Shown one piece after another: positions 16,142 to 26,345 of a stretch of 64,000 nt of DNA. The notes below the pieces were generated by a model. That model did no database searches and was not told the origin of the DNA. It worked only from the letters and a program-made list of their open reading frames with translations. This DNA is from Myxococcaceae bacterium. Lineage in GTDB: Bacteria; Myxococcota; Myxococcia; Myxococcales; Myxococcaceae. Made by a program: the position numbers and the translations under genes. The stretch is taken from the NCBI GenBank assembly GCA_016793095.1, contig JAEUJQ010000034.1, forward strand, positions 47,814-111,813, written 5' to 3'. The first letter of the stretch is position 1. Each line of letters opens with the position of its first letter.

Positions 16142-18397
16142 TCACTTCGCGGGGGCGTCGCCTTCGGCCGGCTTCGGGGCGTCGGCGGGCTTCGGCGCGT
16201 CCTTCGGGGCCTCGGCCTTCTCGACGTTGGGGGCCGCAGGCGAGAGGTTGCCCAGCACGCTGACGCTGCGCGCGGCCGGCGGCAGGTACTTGTCGAGCTT
16301 GCCGAAGAACCAGAGCCCGCCAAGCACCAGCACCACCGCGAAGACCGTGTACCAGCCCCACGGGCGCTGCTTCTCGGCGAAGGGATCCACGGTGTCCAGC
16401 CGCGACCCGGCGGGCAACGCCGCGGTGCGGGTGAGCGAGCCACCGAGCGGCACGTTGAGCCGCGCGTTCGCGTTCACGGCCCAGCCGTTCGCGTCGAGGA
16501 GCGGGCCGATGTTGCGCTGGCGCAGCTTGAGCCAGGCGATCAGCATCGACGGGCCGGAGATCAGCAGCATGAGGCCCACCACCCCGAGCGGCATCCAGAA
16601 GCCGAGCCCGAAGAAGGCCTGCAGCAGCGCGCCGAGGGCCGCGGTGATGCCGCCGACCGCGACGCCCAGGGCTGCCACGACGCCGACGTCGAACTTCTTC
16701 TCGGGGGGCTTGAAGCTGCCCGTCTCGGTGGCCGTGCCGACCGCCGTCACCTTGCCGGTCAGCTTCTCGCTGGCGTCGCTGTCGGCCGCCTGGGCGCGTT
16801 TGGCGACCTGCTCCTCGATGAAGCGGATCACCTTCTTGTAGGGCGCCCAGAACGCCTGTCGGATGGAGATCGGGTTGTCGACGATCTTGGTGATGGTGGC
16901 GTCCCAGTCCTTGCCGTCGCGGTCGTAGAAGAGCCCGTTGCGGCCCACCATCAGGTTGTCGGAGTCGCCGGCGGTGAAGGCGCACGCCACCGTCATCTTC
17001 TCGCCGGTCGCCGGCCGCACGCAGTCCACGTAGGCGAGGTACGCGCGCGAGAGCGGCGCCATGGTGCCGTGTTTGCCGGCGTCCTCGACGCGGATGCACA
17101 GCTCGCACGCGCGTTGATCGAGGAACAGGGTGCCGACCTGGAAGATCGCCTTCTCCTTGCGCTCGTAGAAGTCCTTGAACGAGACGAAGTTGTTGGCGAG
17201 GCGGAACAGATCGCGGTGCAGGCGCACCAGCTTCTCGACCGAGATGAGCGCCGCCGCCGTGGCCGCCTCGGCCTTCTCGAGCTCGAACAGGGCGTCCACC
17301 GGCTTGCGTGCGCCCTCGGCCGCCAGCGCCTTGAGCCGCTCGGCGCCCAGCTTCTCGACGCTGGTTCCGGCCTTGTCTTTGTGCCAGCCCTCGAAGGGCT
17401 CGAAGCGCGCGCGCAACGACAGCCAGTCGGCTTCGGCGAGCGCCTTCTTGTCGCCGAGGAGCGGCTTCACCACCTTCGCCGCGAACGTCGCGAGGGGGCC
17501 GGCCCACGCGGGGTTGACGTTCTCGGCGAGGGGCAGCGGCTTGTTGGCCTCGATGCGCGCGAGCGGGAACGAGGCGACCTCGTCGGCGGTGATCGTCAGG
17601 TCCTTCGCGGCGACGGCGAGGTACTCCTTCTCTTCGCGGTTGAGCGCCTGCAGCGCGCGTTCGTCGAAGGCCGCGAGCCGGCACCGCGCGAAGTAGTCGT
17701 CGATCTTCGCCCGCACCGCCTTGAGGGCGTCGAAGGCGGCCGCGGTGTCCTGCTGGAGCACCAGCAGCGACGCGTTGCCCTCGGCCTTCGCGAGCCAGCC
17801 GACGTGCGCGGCGACCTCCTTGAAGAAGGCGGTCACCTTGTCGCCGTCCACCCCGTCCTTGCCGGAGCGGTCCTTGACGGCGCCCTGCGTCGCGAGCACC
17901 TCGTCGAGCACCTGCTTCGAGGCGTCGTCCTTCGCGGAGCCTGGCGGCAGCACCCCGTCGCCGTTGAACGAGAGCGCGTCGAACGCCTTCGTCGCCTCGG
18001 CCATGTCTCCGACCGAGATCGAGCCCGCGGCGCCTTTGCCGAGGCCTCCCAGCACCGTCTTCGCCGCCGCGACGATCTTCTTGCCCTCGTCGCTGGCCAC
18101 GCTGATGGCGGACAGGGAGAGCTCGGCCGAGCCCTTCAGCAGATCGTCCGGGTTCTTCAGCAGCCCGCCGACCCACTTCACCGCGGCGATCAGCTCGGGC
18201 GCGCGAATGCGGCCGTCCTTGTCGCTGTCGATCAGCTCGAGCGTACGGGCGTCGAAGGCGAGCCCCTTCGTGGGGCAGGCGAGCGCGACCCACAGCTTCT
18301 GGTCCAGCTCGCCGAGCGCGAGCAGATCGGCGCCAGTGTCGAAGCGGACCTGGTCGAAGCCGCCAGCGCGGAAGAAGTGGAAGGGACGGGGCGCCAT
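16142..18397 (-). CDS. EF-hand-containing membrane protein, unknown function
   Basis: This is a 751-residue protein without a signal peptide. It has one canonical EF-hand loop (DSDKDGRIRAPE, about residues 56-67) and two degenerate calcium-loop-like segments (FNGDGVLPPG and GKDGVDGDK). A long alpha-helical region follows to about 480. Two or three transmembrane helices lie near 575-640 and one near 695-715. The tail is rich in Pro, Ala and Lys. I do not recognise a characterised family. Calcium binding is likely for the first loop only. AGGAG lies seven bases before the ATG. It converges with the reductase gene, with stops nine bases apart. Confidence 0.75.
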   Translation of the reverse strand: MAPRPFHFFRAGGFDQVRFDTGADLLALGELDQKLWVALACPTKGLAFDARTLELIDSDKDGRIRAPELIAAVKWVGGLLKNPDDLLKGSAELSLSAISVASDEGKKIVAAAKTVLGGLGKGAAGSISVGDMAEATKAFDALSFNGDGVLPPGSAKDDASKQVLDEVLATQGAVKDRSGKDGVDGDKVTAFFKEVAAHVGWLAKAEGNASLLVLQQDTAAAFDALKAVRAKIDDYFARCRLAAFDERALQALNREEKEYLAVAAKDLTITADEVASFPLARIEANKPLPLAENVNPAWAGPLATFAAKVVKPLLGDKKALAEADWLSLRARFEPFEGWHKDKAGTSVEKLGAERLKALAAEGARKPVDALFELEKAEAATAAALISVEKLVRLHRDLFRLANNFVSFKDFYERKEKAIFQVGTLFLDQRACELCIRVEDAGKHGTMAPLSRAYLAYVDCVRPATGEKMTVACAFTAGDSDNLMVGRNGLFYDRDGKDWDATITKIVDNPISIRQAFWAPYKKVIRFIEEQVAKRAQAADSDASEKLTGKVTAVGTATETGSFKPPEKKFDVGVVAALGVAVGGITAALGALLQAFFGLGFWMPLGVVGLMLLISGPSMLIAWLKLRQRNIGPLLDANGWAVNANARLNVPLGGSLTRTAALPAGSRLDTVDPFAEKQRPWGWYTVFAVVLVLGGLWFFGKLDKYLPPAARSVSVLGNLSPAAPNVEKAEAPKDAPKPADAPKPAEGDAPAK

Positions 18398-18487
18398 GGA
18401 GATCTCCTGGGAAGGACTGAAGCAGCGGCACCCTAAGAGGGTGCCCCCGGGCCGGCCAACGGAAAACCCCCGACGCCGGTCAGCCGC

Positions 18488-19087
18488 TCAGAGGCGCTCG
18501 TCGATCGCGCGGTTCGACATCTCGTCGGCGGCGCGGTTCATCTCGCGCGGCACGTGCACCAGCTTCACGCGCTCGAAGTCGTTGAGCAGCGAGAGCGCCT
18601 CTTCGTAGAGCGGCCGCAGCGTGGCGCTCTTCACCTGGTATCGGCCGCCGAGCTGGCGCAGCATGAGCTCGGAGTCGGCGAAGACCTCGACCTCGCGCAC
18701 GGACAGCTCGCGGGCGCGCCGCAGGCCGAGGAGCAGGCCCATGTACTCGGCGTAGTTGTTCGTCTGGGTGCCGAGGAACTTGCCGATGCGATCGACGACC
18801 TGGCCCGAGGGCTCGACCAGGACCGCGCCCGCGCCCGCCAGCCCCGGGTTTCCCCGCGCGGCGCCGTCGGAGTACACGCGCACCCGCGACAGCGCCGGCT
18901 CGGCGAGCGCCTCACCGTTCGCGCCGTCGATCAGCGTCGCGGCCTTCTCGAGGATCCGCTGGAGCCGGGCGCGGTCGAGCTGCGGGAACGCGCCCAGCGT
19001 GGTGACGAGGGGGTCTTCCCGCGCCATGAAGCGCAGCACCGCGCTCGACAGCGCGCGGCCGCTCAACGGTTTCGACTTCGCCGTCAT
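18488..19087 (-). CDS. rnhA: Ribonuclease HI-like protein
   Basis: This 199-residue protein has an N-terminal extension of about 65 residues followed by an RNase H fold. It cleaves RNA in RNA-DNA hybrids. The four catalytic acids are visible: Asp in YSDGAARGNPG, Glu in NYAEYMG, Asp in FADSELM and Asp in NRAADEMSN. The extension lacks an obvious hybrid-binding motif and is unlike the Cys/Trp-rich eukaryotic type. The shortened basic region and the YSDGAARGNPG form resemble the Bacillus/archaeal YpdQ-Sll group rather than E. coli RNase HI. It lies 12 bp after the zinc-ribbon gene, and the two are probably co-transcribed. Confidence 0.88.
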   Translation of the reverse strand: MTAKSKPLSGRALSSAVLRFMAREDPLVTTLGAFPQLDRARLQRILEKAATLIDGANGEALAEPALSRVRVYSDGAARGNPGLAGAGAVLVEPSGQVVDRIGKFLGTQTNNYAEYMGLLLGLRRARELSVREVEVFADSELMLRQLGGRYQVKSATLRPLYEEALSLLNDFERVKLVHVPREMNRAADEMSNRAIDERL

Positions 19088-19099
19088 GCAGGTCCGACG

Positions 19100-19828
19100 T
19101 TACTTCGGCGCCGGCTCTTCGAGCACTTCCTGTGCGTAGACCAGGCGTGAGCACGAGGGGCAGGTGTCGACGCCCTTCGAGGCGACGAGCGTGTTGTAGA
19201 ACTGCGCGCGCACCGTGATGCCACACCCGCGGCAGATGCCCGGCGCGGCGACGGGAGCGAGCGCGGGCATGCGCTTCTTGCGGATCACGTCGTAGCGCTT
19301 GAGCAGGGCTGCATCGACCGTCTTCGCGGCGCCCTCGCGATCGCCGTCGAGCGCGCGCACGGCCGCTTCGGCCGCCGAGAGCTTGCCCTTCAGGGCGCCG
19401 ATCTTCTCGGTGAGGCCCTTCGACTTCTCGGCGAAGTCCTCGTTCTTCGCGCGCACCGCCTCGCGCTGGATGGTGGCCTGGCGGCCCAGCTCGACGACCT
19501 CTTCGGCCATCGTCTGTTGCCCCTTCTTGGCGATGTCGATCTCGCGCGCGAGGGCGGAGTACTCACGGGTCGAGCGCTGCTCGGTGAGCCGCGCTTCCCA
19601 CTTGCGCACCTTGTCCTTGTCTTCCGTGATCGTCTGCTCGAGGTGCAGCTTCTGCTTCTCGAGCTCGTCGAGCTTCGTGCGCTCGGCGTCCACCGCCGTC
19701 TTCGCCGCCGCGAGCTGCTTCTCGAGTTCGCCGATCTCCTTCGGGTATGCGTCTGCGCTCTTCTTGAGAGCGGCGACCTCGATATCGACCTTCTGCAGGG
19801 CCGCGAGCGCCTGAAGTTTTTCCCGCAA
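19100..19828 (-). CDS. C4-type zinc ribbon protein with coiled coil (DUF164/zf-RING_7)
   Basis: This 242-residue protein has about 180 residues of coiled coil rich in Lys, Glu and Ala. A C-terminal zinc ribbon follows with paired CRGC and CPSC knuckles (about residues 200-225). The family is widespread and often sits next to rnhA-like or NIF3 genes. Its molecular role is uncertain, with nucleic-acid association suspected. The TTG at 19828 is chosen because GGAGG lies five bases upstream and MREKLQALAALQKVD is the usual family N-terminus. An ATG nine codons earlier lacks a ribosome site. Confidence 0.83.
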   Translation of the reverse strand: MREKLQALAALQKVDIEVAALKKSADAYPKEIGELEKQLAAAKTAVDAERTKLDELEKQKLHLEQTITEDKDKVRKWEARLTEQRSTREYSALAREIDIAKKGQQTMAEEVVELGRQATIQREAVRAKNEDFAEKSKGLTEKIGALKGKLSAAEAAVRALDGDREGAAKTVDAALLKRYDVIRKKRMPALAPVAAPGICRGCGITVRAQFYNTLVASKGVDTCPSCSRLVYAQEVLEEPAPK

Positions 19829-19918
19829 AGACCGCCTCCGTGCTTCATGGCGCATGTGCGCCTGACGCGTGGCTCTACCTGAAGGCTCCGGCCCTTTCCA
19901 TCGCGATCTCTGCGCCCC

Positions 19919-20686
19919 TCACGAGGCGGCCTTCCCGGCGTGCGCCTTGTCCTTCGTCGCGCGTCGCAGGTTGAGCAGCTCGACCGAGAGCGAGAACGCC
20001 ATCGCGAAGTAGACGTAGCCCTTGGGCACGTGGGTGCCGAGCCCGTCAGCGACCAGCATGGTACCGATCATCAACAGGAACGAGAGCGCGAGCACCTTCA
20101 CCGACGGGTGGCGCTCGACGAAGCCGCCGACGGCGTTCGCGAACATCATCATCGACAGCACCGCGATCACCATCGCGGTCACCATCACCCACAGCGCCTG
20201 CGCCATGCCGACCGCGGTGATGATCGAGTCGAGCGAGAAGATGAGATCGATGGCGAGGATCTGGAGGATGACGGACATCGCGCCACGCCGCTTCTTCGCG
20301 AGATCGGCGACCTCGTCGTCGAGCTCGTTCGCGGCGGCGGCGTCCTGCTCTTCCTGGCCCTCGACCTTCGCGTAGAGCTCGCGGGTGGCCTTGAAGATGA
20401 GGAAGAGGCCGCCCGCCAGCAGGATGAGATCGCGCCCGGTGAGCTCGTTCCCCAACACCACGAGCAGCGGCGCGGTGAGGCCCATCAACCACGACAGCAT
20501 CGACAGCAGGCCGACCCGCAGCACGAGGGCCGCCAGCACCCCCAGGCGCACGATGCGCTGCCGCTGCGACGGCGGCAGCTTCGCAGCGACGATCGAGATG
20601 AAGACGATGTTGTCGACGCCGAGCACCACCTCCATGGCCGTGAGCGACAGGAGCGCGGCGAGGGACTCGGTGTTGAGGAAGGACAT
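19919..20686 (-). CDS. TerC family integral membrane protein
   Basis: This 255-residue membrane protein of the TerC family has about seven transmembrane helices and a charged cytoplasmic loop (about residues 110-140). The family signature segments with conserved Asp are present: EVVLGVDNIVF near residues 19-29, and DLIFSLDSIITAVGM near 150-164. TerC proteins are implicated in manganese efflux and metal loading during protein secretion, and originally in tellurite resistance. No tellurite genes are nearby. No yybP-ykoY-like riboswitch is seen in the 49-bp gap upstream, which separates it from the ABC-F gene on the same strand. Confidence 0.9.
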   Translation of the reverse strand: MSFLNTESLAALLSLTAMEVVLGVDNIVFISIVAAKLPPSQRQRIVRLGVLAALVLRVGLLSMLSWLMGLTAPLLVVLGNELTGRDLILLAGGLFLIFKATRELYAKVEGQEEQDAAAANELDDEVADLAKKRRGAMSVILQILAIDLIFSLDSIITAVGMAQALWVMVTAMVIAVLSMMMFANAVGGFVERHPSVKVLALSFLLMIGTMLVADGLGTHVPKGYVYFAMAFSLSVELLNLRRATKDKAHAGKAAS

Positions 20687-20735
20687 TGCGGGGGCCGTTC
20701 ATGGCGGCCAACGAGGCGTGGGTCAATCGGTTCGG

Positions 20736-22634
<1,899 letters not shown>

Positions 22635-22767
22635 GGCCGCCCGCGCATACCACGCGCGCCGCGCCCCCGAAGACCCTCAGAAATCCGTCGAGCGCCAGCC
22701 TGGCGAGGTGCAACCCGGCGAGCCCTCTGCGGCGTGGGGCGGCACACCTCATGCTGTGCCCTCCCAC

Positions 22768-23907
22768 ATGCGTGGAACCCTCATGAGCTGCGTGGTGTTG
22801 GTGACGGCCTGCTTCGCGCCCGTCGATGAGCGCGACGGTGGAGTGATCGGCGGCGGCGCTGGCGGAGGCGTGGTGGGCGGGGGTGTTGCGGCTGGCGGGA
22901 CGGCGGGTGGCTCGACGGGCGGCGGGACGGCTGGCGGAGCCGCGGGCGGCGTGACGGGGGGCGGTACGGCAGGTGGGGCGACCGGCGGCGGGCCGGCGTG
23001 CCGTTCGGACGCCCAGTGCGGCGCGGGCGAGCTCTGTTACGACTGCGGCGCCTCTTCGGAGTGCGCCGAGGGCTGCTCGCAGACGAGGCCCTGCCCGCGC
23101 GGAACGCAGTGCGTGATGGTGACGCAGGTCTGCCTCCGCTGTCCTTGTCCGCAGTCGCGGTGCGAGGCGCCGGCGTGTGTCGACGTCGATGGCGACGGGT
23201 ACCTGCCGCAGCAGTGCCAGGGCATTCCGGGCGGGGACTGCGCGCCGCTCGACCCGTTCATTCACCCCGGCGCCCGGGAGAACTGCACCAACGGCCGAGA
23301 CGACAACTGCAACGGGCTGGTGGACATGGCTGATCCTTCGTGCGCCCGGTTGTGCGGCCCGCTGCCGACCTGTACCTCCGTCTCCGACTGCAACCTGGGC
23401 ACGACGACGTGCGGCTCGACCGGCTGCTGCGAGAGCTGCCCGGTGCTGTCTCCGCCGCTCTGCCAGATGGGCCAGTGCGCGAGCCCGCCCGCGCCGAACC
23501 CGATGAGCGGCTGCATGCTCGATGTGCGCTGCATCCCCTGCGGGCCGTGCCCTGCCGTCTATCAACCCGTCTGCGCGCAGCTCGAACGCGGCGACGCCCG
23601 CACCTTCCAGAATCGCTGCCACGCCACCACCGGCGGAGCGACGATCATCCACGAGGGGGTCTGCGCGCGCGGGGAGGGCCTCGCCTGCACCTTCAACCCC
23701 GGCTCGTGCCCGGCCGGTACCTATTGCCGCGACGCCTGTCCCGAGTGCGACGCGGCGATCTTCCGCTGCACGCAGAGCGGGGCGTGCGTGAACGACAGCG
23801 ACTGCCCTGCGGGAGTCCAGCCGCCCCCGCCGATGACGTGCGCGAACGGAACGGTGGCCCCGATGAGGTGCGTCAACAACGCCTGCGTGCGTCGCTGCGA
23901 TCCCTGA
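22768..23907 (+). CDS. Cys-rich lipoprotein with MopE-like and Kazal-like segments
   Basis: This is a 379-residue predicted lipoprotein. The signal ends in the lipobox VTAC with the acylated Cys at residue 15. A linker of GGG/AGG/TGG repeats runs over about residues 25-72. A Cys-rich region and then a metal-binding motif like those in MopE-type proteins follow (about 139-191), with DVDGDGY, DCAPLDPFIHPGARE and NGRDDNCNG. Residues about 262-302 have Kazal-type inhibitor spacing (PVCA, RTFQNRC, HEGVC). Exposure on the outer membrane or cell surface is likely. The start at 22768 gives a normal basic N-terminus. A Met five codons later is possible. It is divergent from the ABC-F gene. Confidence 0.8.
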   Translation: MRGTLMSCVVLVTACFAPVDERDGGVIGGGAGGGVVGGGVAAGGTAGGSTGGGTAGGAAGGVTGGGTAGGATGGGPACRSDAQCGAGELCYDCGASSECAEGCSQTRPCPRGTQCVMVTQVCLRCPCPQSRCEAPACVDVDGDGYLPQQCQGIPGGDCAPLDPFIHPGARENCTNGRDDNCNGLVDMADPSCARLCGPLPTCTSVSDCNLGTTTCGSTGCCESCPVLSPPLCQMGQCASPPAPNPMSGCMLDVRCIPCGPCPAVYQPVCAQLERGDARTFQNRCHATTGGATIIHEGVCARGEGLACTFNPGSCPAGTYCRDACPECDAAIFRCTQSGACVNDSDCPAGVQPPPPMTCANGTVAPMRCVNNACVRRCDP

Positions 23908-24036
23908 GCCTGCGGCGTGCGCTTGCGCGGAGCAGGGCATGCCGGAGCCCGAACCGAAGCCCGCGAACGGCGCGCCATCTCGAGCCCTTCGTGAGGTGCC
24001 TCGAGCGGAGCCGCACCATGTGCCTTCGCGCCGCCG

Positions 24037-24846
24037 TCAGGACTGCGCGTGCTTCGGCTCCGGCTGCGCGTCCGTCGGTGGAGGCGCCACCTTGAGGGCG
24101 GCATCGAGGCCGATGTCGTCGGCGCGCGGAACGAGCCCGGTCATCATCGTGACGAGCCGCTCCAGGCCCTTGAAGAAGCCGAGCTTCGTCAGCGGCCAGT
24201 TCAGCCAGCCGGTGGTGATGCAGTAGTACTTGTCGAAGGGCGCGGTGTGGTGAACGTCGTGGTGCTGCGGAGGCAGGATCAGGTGGACGCGCTGCAGGAA
24301 GCGCACGAGGCCGGGCAGCTCGTTTCCCTCGAGGTGCGACCACTTGTGGAACTGGTTGGTCATCATCACCCAGAAGATCATCGAGCCCAGCGACACCATC
24401 AGGAAGATGCGCACCGGCGACAGGGCGCCGTCGCTCTCCAGCGGCATGAAGACGCAGATCGCGCCGACCCACAGCGAGATGAGGCAGTTGTTCCCGTTGG
24501 TCTCGATCACGTCGTGTCGGGTCATCGCCTTTGGATCGACGTGGTGCTCGCGGAAGGGGCGGATGAGCCCCGGCCCGATGATCTTGAGCTTCGTCGAGCC
24601 CCAGGTGTCCGCCATCCAGTGGACGAAGCCCGAGATGAAGTCGGCCATGACGTAGCCGCTCATGAAGGCCGACGCGATCAGGAAGCCGCGCCCCTCGCTC
24701 ACCTGCCAGGAGCGGCGGACGATGAGCGCGATGAGCATGAAGAAGGCGAAGATCGAGCCGATCTCCACGTACCGCCACCACGAGTGGTAGCCGGCGGCGA
24801 GCGCGTTGGCGTCCTGCATCTCGAGCTTCAGCTTCTCGTTGCTCAT
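24037..24846 (-). CDS. carF: CarF, plasmanylethanolamine desaturase
   Basis: This 269-residue integral membrane enzyme is a member of the TMEM189/Kua (PEDS1) family. It introduces the vinyl-ether double bond that converts plasmanyl- to plasmenylethanolamine. In Myxococcus xanthus CarF is needed for light-induced carotenogenesis through plasmalogen-dependent singlet-oxygen sensing. Key features are the FVHWMADTWGS block near residues 74-84 and clustered His of the di-metal site: REHHVDP, FHKWSH and QHHDVHH. Four hydrophobic helices fit an inner-membrane location. No carotenoid genes lie in the window. A palindrome lies upstream at 24926. The Pro-rich 25-residue tail is dispensable-looking. Confidence 0.92.
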   Translation of the reverse strand: MSNEKLKLEMQDANALAAGYHSWWRYVEIGSIFAFFMLIALIVRRSWQVSEGRGFLIASAFMSGYVMADFISGFVHWMADTWGSTKLKIIGPGLIRPFREHHVDPKAMTRHDVIETNGNNCLISLWVGAICVFMPLESDGALSPVRIFLMVSLGSMIFWVMMTNQFHKWSHLEGNELPGLVRFLQRVHLILPPQHHDVHHTAPFDKYYCITTGWLNWPLTKLGFFKGLERLVTMMTGLVPRADDIGLDAALKVAPPPTDAQPEPKHAQS

Positions 24847-24925
24847 GGCCCGTGCCCCCGGCTGTGACTCAGCTCAACACTCCGTCTGCCAGTGTGGGGC
24901 GGTTTTGTCACCCCCCTGTCAGGGT

Positions 24926-24943
24926 CTGATTGACGTCGGTCAG
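24926..24943. promoter_or_regulatory. Imperfect palindrome upstream of carF
   Basis: An 18-bp dyad reads CTGA-TT-GACGTC-GG-TCAG. Fourteen of its 18 positions are symmetric. It lies about 80 bp before the carF start and 12 bp after the stop of the preceding gene. It could be an operator for carF or a weak terminator for the upstream gene. The short GACGTC core and lack of a T-run favour protein binding, but this is inference. Confidence 0.3.
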
Positions 24944-24954
24944 AGGGGCGGGGG

Positions 24955-25626
24955 TCAGAGCTTCTCGTAGTCGGTCTTCTTCTTCTTCACGGGGTTGGAG
25001 AGCTTGCCGTCCTTGAAGAGCTCGATGCGGCTGGCGCCGGCCGCGAGCCCGCCGATGGTGCCCACGAGGGCCTTCGAGTCGGGTGGGTGGTAGATGACGC
25101 GGGCCTTCGAGGCGGTGGGCAGATCGCCCACGTTGGCGTCGATGAGCAGGAAGACGCTGGTCCCCTGCGCGAGCACCCGCTCGCTGTCCTGAACGGGGTC
25201 GAGCTCGCCGAGTTCACGGCCCTGGTCGATGTCGGTCGAGTCCTCGGCGTACTGACGCACCCGCACCTTGAGGACGGGACGGCTCGACGTCTCCTTGTAG
25301 ACCTTCACCCCCTGAATGGTGACCGCCAGATCTGCGCCGGTCTCGGCGGCCTTCGGGTCCTTCAGCTTGAGGCCGGTGGCCTTGTTGTTGTCGGTGTCGA
25401 GGAAGATGGTGGCGTTGGCGCAGCGGTTGGCGCAGCCTTCACCCCAGGGCTCCTTGTTGAACTCGATCTTGAACGCGTAGTCGCTGCCCTGGGACCCGGC
25501 GACGATCTCGGTGATGAGCGGCCGATCGTCCTCTCCGGGAGGCGGCGGCTTGTAGGTGATGGCAGGCTTCTGCGCGAAGGCAGCGGACGCGGCGAGCGCG
25601 ACGATGAGCGACGACGAACGGACCAT
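24955..25626 (-). CDS. Exported protein of unknown function
   Basis: This 223-residue protein has a clear signal peptide (MVRSSSLIVALAASAAFA, cleavage near residue 18). A beta-rich mature domain follows. A pair of Cys in GCANRCAN may form a disulphide, and FLDTDNNKATG resembles a calcium-loop-like turn. The C-terminus is basic (PVKKKKTDYEKL). I recognise no family. The start codon overlaps the start of the divergent MBL-fold gene by two bases, an uncommon arrangement. The gene may share a transcript with carF, 108 bp downstream. Confidence 0.7.
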   Translation of the reverse strand: MVRSSSLIVALAASAAFAQKPAITYKPPPPGEDDRPLITEIVAGSQGSDYAFKIEFNKEPWGEGCANRCANATIFLDTDNNKATGLKLKDPKAAETGADLAVTIQGVKVYKETSSRPVLKVRVRQYAEDSTDIDQGRELGELDPVQDSERVLAQGTSVFLLIDANVGDLPTASKARVIYHPPDSKALVGTIGGLAAGASRIELFKDGKLSNPVKKKKTDYEKL

Positions 25627-26299
25627 GATGCGCCAGACGAAAGCAGATGGGCTGTATGCACGCCAGCTGGAGCTCGGGCCGATGAAGAACTTCGTCTACC
25701 TGCTGGGGGCGGCGGGGGCAGACGAGGTGGCGGTGGTGGATCCCGCGTGGGACGTCTCGGCGATCCTCTCGGCGGTGGAGCACGACGGCAAGCGCCTCGC
25801 GGCGGCGTTCCTCACGCACCACCACTTCGATCACCTCAACGGCGTGCCCGAGCTGCTGAAGGCGCGCGACGTGCCGGTCTACGTGCAGGGCGCCGAGGTG
25901 GACTTCTCGGAGGCGGTGCAGCAGTTCGGCAGCGCGGTGAGGCGGGTGAAGCCAGGCGAGGCGGTGAAGGTGGGGCCGCTCGAGGTGACGTGCGTGCACA
26001 CGCCGGGGCACACGCCGGGCTCCCAGTGCCTGCTCTGTCGGGGCGCGCTCGTCTCGGGCGACACCGTCTTCGTGAACGCCTGTGGGCGGTGCGATCTCTC
26101 GGGAGGCGACGCCGCGCAGATGTTCGACTCGCTCCACCGGGTGCTGGGGGGACTGCCGCCCGAGACGCTCCTGTACCCGGGGCACGACTATGGAGACGTG
26201 CCCGTGTCGTCGCTCGGGCGCGAGCGGGCGAACAACCCATACTTCCGTCTCGCCCAGCTCGAGGCGTTCCTGGCGCACCGGAACCGGCCGCGCACCTGA
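25625..26299 (+). CDS. MBL-fold hydrolase (glyoxalase II-like)
   Basis: This 224-residue metallo-beta-lactamase-fold enzyme is likely a thioester or related hydrolase with a di-zinc site. Metal ligands are THHHFDH (about residues 64-70), the His in HTPGHTPGS, the Asp in SGDTVF and the His in YPGHDYGD. The short C-terminus with NNPYFR resembles glyoxalase II-like proteins but lacks the full glutathione-binding extension, so the substrate is uncertain. The start could be either of two adjacent ATG codons. Both lie directly against the divergent gene's ATG, so the 5' leader must be very short or overlap the neighbour's coding sequence. No ribosome site is evident. Confidence 0.85.
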   Translation: MMRQTKADGLYARQLELGPMKNFVYLLGAAGADEVAVVDPAWDVSAILSAVEHDGKRLAAAFLTHHHFDHLNGVPELLKARDVPVYVQGAEVDFSEAVQQFGSAVRRVKPGEAVKVGPLEVTCVHTPGHTPGSQCLLCRGALVSGDTVFVNACGRCDLSGGDAAQMFDSLHRVLGGLPPETLLYPGHDYGDVPVSSLGRERANNPYFRLAQLEAFLAHRNRPRT

Positions 26300-26345
26300 G
26301 CGTGACGGAACACCGCCGCGCCCGGATGTGTTGAGGTCTGTGCCA

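Noticed and set aside
20687..20735. Possible manganese riboswitch upstream of TerC
   Set aside because: The gap is only 49 bp, too short for a yybP-ykoY element, and no matching structure was seen.
22741..22760. 6-bp stem (GGCACA/TGTGCC) just before the lipoprotein start at 22768
   Set aside because: Short stem in a GC-rich leader, with no known riboswitch or attenuator features.
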